NCBI GenBank assembly: GCA_024645145.1
Contig: JAHEGL010000046.1
Coordinates: 1-7,210 of the forward strand
Origin: Planktotalea sp.
GTDB taxonomy: Bacteria > Pseudomonadota > Alphaproteobacteria > Rhodobacterales > Rhodobacteraceae
DNA: 7,210 nucleotides
Reading direction: 5' to 3'
Position 1 is the first letter of the stretch. The number at the start of each line of letters is the position of its first letter. Of this stretch, positions 1-6,180 are shown piece after piece. Both the position numbers and the translations under genes were made by a program. Below the pieces are notes generated by a model that searched no databases, had not been told where the DNA came from, and saw nothing but the letters and a program-made list of their open reading frames with translations.

Positions 1-1054
1 CAATCGTCAAACCGATTGCAGTGAAGGCACCCGCGGCAGGGGTTTCCGCGCCAGCGTCAAAATTCACCACAGAGCGGGAAAAGCCGCCGGTTACAGGAAA
101 GCCACCTGTCAATGACGCGCCAATGTTTGCGGCACCCAAGCCAATCAGTTCCTGGTTGGGATCGATGCGCTGCCGTTTCTTGGCAGCAAGTGTTTGAGCA
201 ACTGAAATCGATTCAACAAATCCAATGATCGAAATCAGGAAAGCCGGAAGAAGTAATTGAGCAAGCAGCGCAGGGGAAAAAGAGGGGAGTGTAAAAGGCG
301 GCAAGCTTTGCGGGACTTCGCCCACGATATTCACACCTTTATAATTCAATCCGAACAGCCAAACGGCGAGCGTTGTCAGCACAACGACAAAGACGGGTCC
401 AGTCTTAACCAAAACGCCTGTGATGCCAGCTCCAAACCCAAGTTGTTGCAAAAGCGGTTTCAGTCCTTTGCGCACCCAGAACAAAAAGCCAGTTGCGATA
501 ATACCGATAATCGCGGTGATCCAATTTGTCTGCGTCGCGTGTTTGACCAAAGACACGACCAGATCCAAAAGGTTGTGGCCATGCGCATCAATGCCAAAGA
601 TATGCTTGAGTTGGCTGGCCGCGATAATGATGCCGGATGCAGTGATAAATCCTGCAATGACAGGGTGGGACAAAAAGTTCGCGATGAAACCCAAACGGAA
701 CAGGCCCATTGCTAACAACATAACCCCTGAAAGGCCCGCGAGGGACAAAGCAGCAACAGCATAGCCCATCGTGCCCTGCTCTACGATATTGCTCAAGGCG
801 GCAGCGGTCATCAAGGACACAACGGCCACAGGCCCGACGGCCAAAGCGCGGCTGGTGCCAAAGACAGTGTAAAGAAGGATTGGAACAATCGATGCATATA
901 AGCCAGCTTCAGCCGGAAGACCCGCCAGCAACGCATAGGCCAGCGATTGCGGGATCAGCATGATTGTTACAATCAATGCAGCCATAAGGTCGTTTGACAG
1001 GGCAGAACGGCTATAGGCCGGCCCCCAAGTGAGAATGGGCAGGTAACGTTTCAT
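1..1054 (-). CDS. SulP family inorganic anion transporter, N-terminal 351 residues (partial)
   Basis: Reading the minus strand from an ATG at 1054 gives 351 codons without a stop, running off the left edge. The protein is a polytopic inner-membrane SulP transporter (sulfate or related anions). SulP hallmarks are visible: IPQSLAYALLAGLP near residues 34-47 followed by GLYAS; the AVGPVAVVS segment near 72-80; SHPVIAGFITASGI near 129-142; and the GFVESISVAQ / DPNQELIGLGAAN / GGFPVTGGFSRS run at about 278-328. The remaining membrane helices and any cytoplasmic STAS domain lie outside the window. It starts 66 bases after the SQR stop on the same strand, with only a weak ribosome site, so it is probably the distal gene of the sulfide operon. 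In this context removal of sulfate or sulfite made from sulfide is a reasonable inference, but direction and substrate cannot be read from sequence. Confidence 0.93.
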   Translation of the reverse strand, partial: MKRYLPILTWGPAYSRSALSNDLMAALIVTIMLIPQSLAYALLAGLPAEAGLYASIVPILLYTVFGTSRALAVGPVAVVSLMTAAALSNIVEQGTMGYAVAALSLAGLSGVMLLAMGLFRLGFIANFLSHPVIAGFITASGIIIAASQLKHIFGIDAHGHNLLDLVVSLVKHATQTNWITAIIGIIATGFLFWVRKGLKPLLQQLGFGAGITGVLVKTGPVFVVVLTTLAVWLFGLNYKGVNIVGEVPQSLPPFTLPSFSPALLAQLLLPAFLISIIGFVESISVAQTLAAKKRQRIDPNQELIGLGAANIGASLTGGFPVTGGFSRSVVNFDAGAETPAAGAFTAIGLTI

Positions 1055-1081
1055 TGGATTACTCAGTGTGTTCTAAAATTT

Positions 1082-1112
1082 ACCACGTCCACAGGTGTCG
1101 TGCAGACGTGGT
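1082..1112 (-). promoter_or_regulatory. Inverted repeat between SQR and SulP genes (possible weak terminator, attenuator or processing hairpin)
   Basis: An 8-bp perfect inverted repeat, ACCACGTC (1082-1089) and GACGTGGT (1105-1112), is separated by 15 bases. It begins just past the SQR stop codon at 1121-1123 and ends 27 bases before the SulP start. On the minus strand the second arm is followed by AAATTTTAG rather than a clean T-run, so a strong intrinsic terminator is unlikely. A hairpin that lowers SulP expression relative to SQR, or protects the upstream message, fits the position. A protein-binding site is also possible. Confidence 0.35.
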
Positions 1113-1120
1113 CAGGTGCG

Positions 1121-2794
1121 CTACAGCGCAGTTATTTTTTCCGGCTTTGCCATCCATTCACGGCCTTTAAGCATGCCTTTCCAGTAGACTGGCGGGAGCA
1201 TCTTTTCTTTCAAGAACCATGCTGCACGGGTTGGTTTCGTGCCATCGAGAAGCGCTTTTGGGAAGCTGGGTAGCATCGTGCCGCCATATCCGAATTCTGC
1301 CAGAACAATCTTGCCACGCTCAACCGTCAGTGGGCAGGACCCATAGCCATTGTATTGCGCTACAGGAGACGAGCCACGCATGTCAGCGATGATGTTCTCG
1401 GCGACAACAGGCGCTTGGATACGTGCGGCAGCGGCTGTTTTTGCGTTCGGTGCGTTCATAACATCGCCAAGTGACCAGATGTTGTCATAGGTCTTGTGGC
1501 GCAATGTCGCTTGATCAACATCGATCCAGCCAGCAGCGTCTGCCAGAGGTGACACACGAATAAAATCTGGCGCCGTCTGAGGTGGACAGACATGCATCAT
1601 GTCAAACTCCATCTCGACCCGCTCGACAGGGGTGTCAGGCTTTGACACATCAAACCATGCCTTTTTGGCAGGCCCGTCTACTGCCACAAGCGTGTGAAAG
1701 AAGTTTAGCGATGCGTCATATTTTTTGACGTATTCCATCAGGGCAGGGACGTAGTCTTTGACCCCGAACAGAACGCCACCAGCGTTGTTGAAGTGTATGT
1801 CGATGTTTTTCAACACGCCCTTACGGTGCCAAGCGTCGCCTGACAAATACATCGCTTTTTGCGGTGCACCTGCGCATTTGATTGGCATTGGAGGCTGCGT
1901 AAAGATCGCGCGACCTTCTTTCATACCTTTCACGAGTTCCCACGTATAGGGAGCGAGATCGTAGCGGTAATTCGAGGTGACCCCGTTCTGGCCGAGCGTG
2001 TCCACAAGGCCGTCGACCTTGTTCCAATCCAGCTTCAGGCCTGGACACACAATCATGCGCTTATATTTCACAACGCGGCACCCACCTAGGATGATGGCGT
2101 TGTTTTCAGGTTCAAACGCTGCGACCGCTGCCTTTATCCAGTGAATGCCACGCGGGATCAAAGACCCCATCGTGCGGGATGTTTGCTCTGGCTCAAAGAT
2201 ACCGCTGCCAACCATCGTCCAACCAGGTTGATAGTAATGGATGTCTGCGGGATCGATAATTGCGATTTCAATCCCGGGTTTGCGCGCTTTCAAGCTGGCC
2301 GCAGCAGCGATACCGGCTGCGCCAGCACCGACAATCACGATCTCATAATTTGCATCACCCGTGTCAGTGGGTGTCTTGCCACCGTTCGCGATCCGACGCA
2401 CGACACCTGCCATGTCGTAACCTGCGGATTTGGTCGTCGCGAGGATGTCTGGCAGGCTACGGCTGTTGGCTTGTGCAAGCGACCAAAGCGTCGCGGAGCG
2501 CGTCCCTGTTCGGCAAAAGGCAAGCACAGGGCCTGGCATTTCACTTAAAGTAGCATCAAACGCGTTTGCATCGTCGTCACTGACTTTGCCTGCAACGATG
2601 GGCAGATATTTCGCTTCGATCCCAGCCTTCTCAGCCGACTTTGAAATTTCTTCGAAGGTCGGCTGATCAGCGGCCTCGCCATCGGGGCGATTGCAAATGA
2701 TTGCACGAAAGCCAGCGTCTTTGATGGCTTGCATGTCAGTTGGCATGACTTGCCCGATCACAGACAAGCCTGTGGTAAGTTTCTTCGTTTCCAT
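1121..2794 (-). CDS. DUF442 (rhodanese/phosphatase-like) - type II sulfide:quinone reductase fusion
   Basis: 557 residues in two parts. Residues 1-~115 match the DUF442/TIGR01244 domain, with an active loop CRTGTRS (Cys94, Arg99). Residues ~150-557 are an FAD disulfide oxidoreductase: dinucleotide-binding VIVGAGAAGIAAA at about 153-165; KCAGAPQK with Cys307; HVCPPQTAPD near 401-410; a second FAD motif NIWSLGDVMN near 438-447; and GYGSCPL with Cys487. The two cysteines line up, from recalled sequence, with the catalytic pair of mitochondrial SQOR (Cys201 and Cys379), so this is a type II SQR oxidising sulfide to sulfane sulfur and reducing quinone at the inner membrane. DUF442 usually sits on the Blh dioxygenase, where it acts as a sulfurtransferase; here it is on SQR instead. 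A similar architecture is known in databases as a tyrosine-phosphatase/FAD-oxidoreductase bifunctional protein. The gene starts 15 bases after the dioxygenase stop. Confidence 0.93.
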   Translation of the reverse strand: METKKLTTGLSVIGQVMPTDMQAIKDAGFRAIICNRPDGEAADQPTFEEISKSAEKAGIEAKYLPIVAGKVSDDDANAFDATLSEMPGPVLAFCRTGTRSATLWSLAQANSRSLPDILATTKSAGYDMAGVVRRIANGGKTPTDTGDANYEIVIVGAGAAGIAAAASLKARKPGIEIAIIDPADIHYYQPGWTMVGSGIFEPEQTSRTMGSLIPRGIHWIKAAVAAFEPENNAIILGGCRVVKYKRMIVCPGLKLDWNKVDGLVDTLGQNGVTSNYRYDLAPYTWELVKGMKEGRAIFTQPPMPIKCAGAPQKAMYLSGDAWHRKGVLKNIDIHFNNAGGVLFGVKDYVPALMEYVKKYDASLNFFHTLVAVDGPAKKAWFDVSKPDTPVERVEMEFDMMHVCPPQTAPDFIRVSPLADAAGWIDVDQATLRHKTYDNIWSLGDVMNAPNAKTAAAARIQAPVVAENIIADMRGSSPVAQYNGYGSCPLTVERGKIVLAEFGYGGTMLPSFPKALLDGTKPTRAAWFLKEKMLPPVYWKGMLKGREWMAKPEKITAL

Positions 2795-2809
2795 GGTTTT
2801 GCTTTCGAA

Positions 2810-3691
2810 TTAGATGCCGTTAACCGGTACTTTTAACATTGGGTTTCCATCGGAATCCGTTGGGACTTCGCCGGCGCGCATATTCACCTGCAAGGACGGT
2901 ATGATTAGCTTGGGCATGCTGAGTTGTGCATCACGTTCTGTTCTGAACTTGATGAAATCTGCACGGGATTTTCCACCACCGACGTGAATGTTATCCGCCT
3001 TCTGCGCAGCAACGGTGGTCTCCCACTGGATTGCGCGGCCGTTGGGACCATAGTCATGGCACATGAACAAACGTGTTTCATCTGGCAAAGCGAGCACTTT
3101 CATAATGCTGTCATACAATTCGCCAGCGTCGCCACCGGGGAAGTCGCAGCGCGCGGAACCGCCATCGGGCATAAACAGCGTGTCACCCGCGAATGCAGCG
3201 TCGCCAACAACATGCACCATGCAAGCTGGTGTATGGCCGGGGGTATACATCGCAAAGGCTTGCATATCGCCAATCATGTAAGTGTCGCCATCCTTAAACA
3301 GCGCATCAAACTGCGATCCATCCCTTTGGAATTCAGTGCCTTCATTGAACACTTTGCCAAAGGTTTCTTGAATCACCATGATCTTTTCACCGACACCTAT
3401 TTTGCCGCCTAGCTTGTCTTGCAAATACGGCGCTGCGCTGAGGTGGTCTGCGTGTACGTGTGTCTCGATGATCCAATCGACAGTCAGACCACGGTCCTTG
3501 ATCTCAGCAATCAAACGATCAGCAGCTTCATACGTGATGCGGCCAGCTGCGTAATCGATGTCCATGACACTATCGATGATCGCGCAATGGGTGCTGTTTG
3601 GATCCTTCACGATATAGGTGATCGTGTTTGTGGCTTCGTCAAAGTGAGCCGAAACGTCAGGTTTGACGGACATATCTACTGGGTAAGTCAT
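2810..3691 (-). CDS. Persulfide dioxygenase, Blh/ETHE1-like metallo-beta-lactamase fold
   Basis: 293 residues. The metallo-beta-lactamase motif THVHADH is at 77-83 (His78, His80, Asp82, His83), followed by GHTPACMVH with His153, GDTLF with Asp170, and CHDY with His212. The expected single-iron ligands of persulfide dioxygenases (His78, His153, Asp170) are all present. The segment SARCDFPGGDAGELYDSI (179-196) and the C-terminal PSLQVNMRAG are typical of the catalytic domain of Blh from BigR operons. The predicted reaction is glutathione persulfide plus oxygen to sulfite and glutathione, in the cytoplasm. Unlike Blh it has no N-terminal DUF442 domain, which is instead on the next gene. A good ribosome site AAGGAA (3697-3702) lies 5 bases before the ATG. 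The gene lies 37 bases downstream of the His-rich protein gene and feeds directly into the SQR gene. Confidence 0.92.
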   Translation of the reverse strand: MTYPVDMSVKPDVSAHFDEATNTITYIVKDPNSTHCAIIDSVMDIDYAAGRITYEAADRLIAEIKDRGLTVDWIIETHVHADHLSAAPYLQDKLGGKIGVGEKIMVIQETFGKVFNEGTEFQRDGSQFDALFKDGDTYMIGDMQAFAMYTPGHTPACMVHVVGDAAFAGDTLFMPDGGSARCDFPGGDAGELYDSIMKVLALPDETRLFMCHDYGPNGRAIQWETTVAAQKADNIHVGGGKSRADFIKFRTERDAQLSMPKLIIPSLQVNMRAGEVPTDSDGNPMLKVPVNGI

Positions 3692-3728
3692 TTCGTTTCC
3701 TTCAGTTATTTTTAGCCTAAGCGTAGCG

Positions 3729-4337
3729 TTAATGGCTCGCTCCGGTTTTCATCATCATTTCGTGGACAGCTTTCATGCCTTTGTCGGCCATTGCTGTCAC
3801 TTCTGCTGCGTGTGTTTGCAGCGCTGTTACCATTTCAGGATCATCAGAGGTCTGAATCACCAGCAGTCCCGCATCGGTGATTTCGACATCTGACGTGATC
3901 CCATCACCCCGCAAGAAAAAGATGTCCAAGGTCGGGCTTTGGATCATAATCTTGGGGTCATCCAATTGGTCCACACGATCAATCATACCGACTGAGTGGC
4001 TCACCAGCGCGTCCATAACGTCCTGATCAGAAGACGTCGTTAGAGTTCTGATCCCGTTTGGTAAGTTTTCGACGTTACGTGTGATGGTTTCAAACTTGCG
4101 AAACATCAGCGCGATCTCTGCGCTTTCTTCAGGACTTGCGTTTTCACCACGCAAGCCCGGCATGTTGACCTCATCATGTCCGTTGCCATCCGCTCCATGC
4201 ATGTGGCGGGACATAGAATGTCCTGCGCCGCCTGCATTTGAATGTCCACCGTGCTGGGCCATGGCGTAATATGTACCACCACCGACCATTACGGCAGTCA
4301 TCGCAATCGCGATAAGAGCGGATGCTTTGGAGATCAT
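3729..4337 (-). CDS. Secreted His-rich protein of unknown function with internal duplication
   Basis: 202 residues; no characterised family recognised. The start at 4337 is chosen because AAAGGTGG (4345-4352) sits 7 bases upstream, the ATG lies 2 bases after the preceding YeeE stop, and it opens directly on a signal-like sequence: Lys4, a hydrophobic core ALIAIAMTAVMVGGG, then AMAQ near 25-28. The longer open frame to 4493 only runs antiphase through the YeeE gene. Residues 29-54 are rich in His, Gly and Met (HGGH, GHSM, RHMHG, GNGHDE), suggesting periplasmic metal binding, perhaps copper. The rest appears to be a duplication: segments near 79-124 and 141-186 align with a 62-residue offset, sharing ITxxVE, G, TSxD, AL and His114/His176. 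The C-terminus is also Met/His rich. Its place inside the sulfide operon suggests a role in periplasmic sulfur or metal handling, but the function is unknown. Confidence 0.82.
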   Translation of the reverse strand: MISKASALIAIAMTAVMVGGGTYYAMAQHGGHSNAGGAGHSMSRHMHGADGNGHDEVNMPGLRGENASPEESAEIALMFRKFETITRNVENLPNGIRTLTTSSDQDVMDALVSHSVGMIDRVDQLDDPKIMIQSPTLDIFFLRGDGITSDVEITDAGLLVIQTSDDPEMVTALQTHAAEVTAMADKGMKAVHEMMMKTGASH

Positions 4338-4339
4338 GT

Positions 4340-4774
4340 TTATGCCACCTTTCGAGTTCTTAGGCTCATCGATTGCAGAGCTTTTGCCGCAATAATTCCG
4401 ACCAAAAGCGCCGCAACGAAAATGAACACTTCGCTGCGACCTGTACCAAGTGCCGGGAGCGCACCGCCTGGACAAAAGCCTGCGATACCCCAACCGATAC
4501 CGAATACAGCAGAGCCACCAATAAGCGGCATGTCGAGGTCACGGCGCGTCGGTAATTGGAAAGACGTTGCAAGCATTGGGGAAGGGCGTCTCAAGATAAA
4601 ACGGTAACCAAGAGCTGTGACGATCAAAGCGCCGCCCATCACAAACGCAAGACTTGGATCCCATGTGCCAGCAACATCAAAAAAATTGAGCACCTTAGCA
4701 GGGTTCGCCATGCCGGAGATCGAAATACCAACACCGAAAACGAGGCCGATCAAGTAGGAAAGAACTAAACGCAT
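4340..4774 (-). CDS. YeeE/YedE (DUF6691) half-size sulfur transporter, PmpB-like
   Basis: 144 residues with about four hydrophobic helices (roughly 5-23, 41-60, 86-104, 115-132). The N-terminal SGMANPAKVLNFFD motif (20-33) and GIAGFCPGGAL (96-106, Cys101) are typical of the short YeeE/YedE partner proteins. Full-length YeeE proteins carry thiosulfate through a cysteine-lined path; half-size pairs (PmpA/PmpB type) are frequently found with sulfide-oxidation genes and are thought to pass sulfur-containing ions. The gene begins 3 bases after the stop of the other YeeE half, with GGAG (4783-4786) 8 bases upstream, so the two are likely co-translated and form a hetero-oligomer. The exact substrate is not determined by the sequence. 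Confidence 0.88.
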   Translation of the reverse strand: MRLVLSYLIGLVFGVGISISGMANPAKVLNFFDVAGTWDPSLAFVMGGALIVTALGYRFILRRPSPMLATSFQLPTRRDLDMPLIGGSAVFGIGWGIAGFCPGGALPALGTGRSEVFIFVAALLVGIIAAKALQSMSLRTRKVA

Positions 4775-4777
4775 GGA

Positions 4778-5212
4778 TCAGGCTCCGAAAACGTGGCGGA
4801 TCAAATAGACAGTGATCGCAGTGGTAAGCATAAAAGTGAGCGTCGCGGCGATAGATCTGGGTGACAAACGCGCCATACCACAGACACCGTGGCCAGACGT
4901 ACAGCCTGCTCCATAGGTGACACCAATGCCAACGATAAAGCCGCCAACAACCAGCATTGTGGTCGAGATAGGCACTTGCACCGCTGGCATTTCTCCCGTG
5001 ATGAGCATCACGACGATTGGACCAGAAACCATGCCAAGCAGTACCGCAGCACGCCATGACCAGTCCGACAGGCTTGCAGGCTGCATAAGCCCTGCCAGAA
5101 TGCCGGTTGCGCCCATGATGCGACCCATCGTGCCCATCAACAAGACAGCGGCGAGACCGATTAAGGCACCGCCACCCAAGGATTGAAACGGGGTGAAAGC
5201 TGTCTCGATCAT
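4778..5212 (-). CDS. YeeE/YedE half-size sulfur transporter, PmpA-like
   Basis: 144 residues from the ATG at 5212. An in-frame GTG at 5221 would add three residues. The ATG is preferred because it forms an ATGA overlap with the DUF2892 stop (5209-5211), although neither start has a clear ribosome site. Several hydrophobic helices are present. The signature [20 protein letters not shown] occupies about 102-121, with Cys104 and Cys111 that would line the sulfur-ion path, and GGALIG appears near 13-18. This is the larger-motif half of a split YeeE pair; the following gene is the DUF6691-type half. Likely role: uptake or equilibration of thiosulfate, sulfide or polysulfide-type species across the inner membrane, upstream of SQR and the dioxygenase. 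Substrate is inferred from family and context. Confidence 0.88.
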   Translation of the reverse strand: MIETAFTPFQSLGGGALIGLAAVLLMGTMGRIMGATGILAGLMQPASLSDWSWRAAVLLGMVSGPIVVMLITGEMPAVQVPISTTMLVVGGFIVGIGVTYGAGCTSGHGVCGMARLSPRSIAATLTFMLTTAITVYLIRHVFGA

Positions 5213-5421
5213 ATCTTGCACGTCCGGATGCCGATAAGGCGATAGAGGGGGCAGAACTTAATGGCTGATGTTGCAACCATCACCAATCCAGCAATTATAC
5301 TTACGACACTTGCCGCTGTGCTTTCAAAAAGTGCCATTCCGCTTACGAAGGGCGCGGCCAACAGCACAACACCCAAAACAAGGCGGAAAGAGCGGCCGAG
5401 TGTACCGAGATTCGGTGTCAT
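5209..5421 (-). CDS. DUF2892 (YgaP-type) small membrane protein
   Basis: 70 residues. The start at 5421 is fixed by a strong ribosome site AAGGAGA (5429-5435), 7 bases upstream; the longer frame to 5499 would run back through the palindrome and has no such support. Two hydrophobic helices (about 12-31 and 38-55) form a hairpin, followed by the family-typical tail KFCPLYRLIGIRTC (55-68; Cys57, Cys68). DUF2892 is found alone or as the membrane tail of rhodaneses such as YgaP, and is often near sulfide-oxidation genes. It is the first structural gene after the regulators and overlaps the next gene by four bases. It may anchor a sulfurtransferase or assist the YeeE pair; no activity has been shown for the domain alone. 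Confidence 0.85.
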   Translation of the reverse strand: MTPNLGTLGRSFRLVLGVVLLAAPFVSGMALFESTAASVVSIIAGLVMVATSAIKFCPLYRLIGIRTCKI

Positions 5422-5428
5422 TTCGCAG

Positions 5429-5435
5429 TCTCCTT
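5429..5435 (-). promoter_or_regulatory. Ribosome binding site for the DUF2892 gene
   Basis: AAGGAGA on the minus strand, 7 bases before the ATG at 5421. It is one of the strongest Shine-Dalgarno matches in the window and decides the start of the first structural gene, excluding the upstream extension to 5499. Confidence 0.8.
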
Positions 5436-5476
5436 GTAAATCATATGTGTTCACTAGCCGTTTTGGAGTCTGAGTC

Positions 5477-5495
5477 TTGGTGACTATGTCACCAA
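5477..5495 (-). promoter_or_regulatory. Perfect 19-bp palindrome, candidate Crp/Fnr-type operator of the sulfide operon
   Basis: TTGGTGAC-TAT-GTCACCAA is a perfect 8-bp inverted repeat around a 3-base centre. It lies 13 bases past the Crp/Fnr gene stop and 55 bases before the DUF2892 start. There is no T-run after either arm, so it does not look like a terminator. It contains GTGA-N5-TCAC, one base shorter between arms than the classical Crp site GTGA-N6-TCAC. If the centre (5486) is about 41 bases upstream of transcription, the start would fall near 5445, with a weak -10-like TAGTGA at 5456-5451; this is the arrangement of a class II activator site. The binding protein is inferred to be the adjacent Crp/Fnr protein. 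Confidence 0.6.
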
Positions 5496-5508
5496 ACATT
5501 CATTTTCT

Positions 5509-6180
5509 TTATGTGTTATGGTTTGCAAGCTTTTGAAGCTGGCTTTTGTCAATGGGCGTCACGCTACCGCGGGCTTGCTCGATCCAGCCGCGGCGTTGAA
5601 ATTCTTGTAACTGACGCGAGATGACTTCGCGCGCTGTACCGAGTTCAATAGACAACTTTTGATGAGTCGTTGCGACACGATCTGTATTGCTGGAAAGTTT
5701 GATCAGCTTGTCCGCAAGCCGGACATCAAGGCGCTGGAACGCGACTTCGTCGATGACCAAGAACAAATCTGTTATGCGTTTAGAGAAGGCAGCAAACACG
5801 AAATCGCGAAACGGTTTTGATTGCGCGACAAGGGTGTCGAAAACAGCGCGGGGAACAGCGGCAGCGTCGACGGCTGTTTCTGCAATGCCAGTGGCGGAGT
5901 AGTCGTCATAAGATAACAAGCAAGCGGTTGTCAGCACGCAACTTTGCCCCGCTTCAATCCGGTAAAGCACGATTTCATGACCTGTATCCGACGTTTGCTG
6001 AACCCTTACTGTGCCATCCAAGAGAAACAGCATATTTTCGGGGGAATTGCCGGGTCCGAAGATCGTTGCGCCCTTTGCGAAGTTTACAATCTGGCTCTGA
6101 TTTAAAAGCAGCTCCTTCGTTGGTTGATCCAGACGCGACAAACCGGGAAACCGCTCGATCCATGCAGAGATATTGCTCAT
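5509..6180 (-). CDS. Crp/Fnr family transcription regulator with a cysteine pair in the effector pocket
   Basis: 223 residues. The cyclic-nucleotide-binding-like beta barrel spans about 10-125, a long dimerisation helix about 125-160, and a winged helix-turn-helix about 168-215 with recognition helix GTAREVISRQLQEF (181-194), of the ExxSR kind seen in Fnr-like proteins. There is no N-terminal iron-sulfur cysteine cluster, so it is not a classical Fnr. The segment where Crp has its cAMP phosphate-binding cassette (GELG...RSA) reads GQSCVLTTACLL here, with Cys81 and Cys87 and without the Glu/Arg pair needed for cAMP. A thiol or persulfide switch is a plausible inference in this sulfide locus. 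The start overlaps the Rrf2 stop by ATGA, implying coupled translation. A palindrome just downstream is its likely target. Confidence 0.9.
   Translation of the reverse strand: MSNISAWIERFPGLSRLDQPTKELLLNQSQIVNFAKGATIFGPGNSPENMLFLLDGTVRVQQTSDTGHEIVLYRIEAGQSCVLTTACLLSYDDYSATGIAETAVDAAAVPRAVFDTLVAQSKPFRDFVFAAFSKRITDLFLVIDEVAFQRLDVRLADKLIKLSSNTDRVATTHQKLSIELGTAREVISRQLQEFQRRGWIEQARGSVTPIDKSQLQKLANHNT

Noticed and set aside
257..764. Plus-strand open frames of 152 and 114 residues
   Set aside because: They lie antisense inside the SulP gene, which has a full set of family motifs. Their composition is typical of reverse-frame translation, with no recognisable domain.
1758..2666. Several plus- and minus-strand frames of 63 to 135 residues
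   Set aside because: All lie within the DUF442-SQR gene, whose catalytic cysteines and FAD motifs are clear. None has a convincing start or family motif.
2924..3715. Plus-strand frames of 162, 72 and 98 residues
   Set aside because: They are antisense shadows of the persulfide dioxygenase gene, which carries all its metal-binding motifs.
4338..4493. 52-residue N-terminal extension of the His-rich protein
   Set aside because: It runs out of frame through the YeeE gene and would bury the signal peptide. The ATG at 4337 has a good ribosome site and directly precedes the signal sequence.
4695..5276. 193-residue minus-strand frame
   Set aside because: It is an out-of-frame reading of the two YeeE genes and the DUF2892 end. 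It is rich in Arg, His, Cys and Trp and has no membrane pattern.
5440..5445. TATGAT as the -10 element for the DUF2892 gene
   Set aside because: It matches the consensus well, but transcription would begin inside the ribosome site, leaving no usable leader, and no -35 lies at the right distance.
5422..5499. 26-residue N-terminal extension of the DUF2892 protein
   Set aside because: It translates part of the palindrome and its spacer. The strong ribosome site before 5421 fixes the shorter start, and 70 residues is normal for the family.
5437..5508. Intrinsic terminator at the palindrome
   Set aside because: Neither side is followed by a T-run, and the arms join through only three bases. An operator is the better reading.
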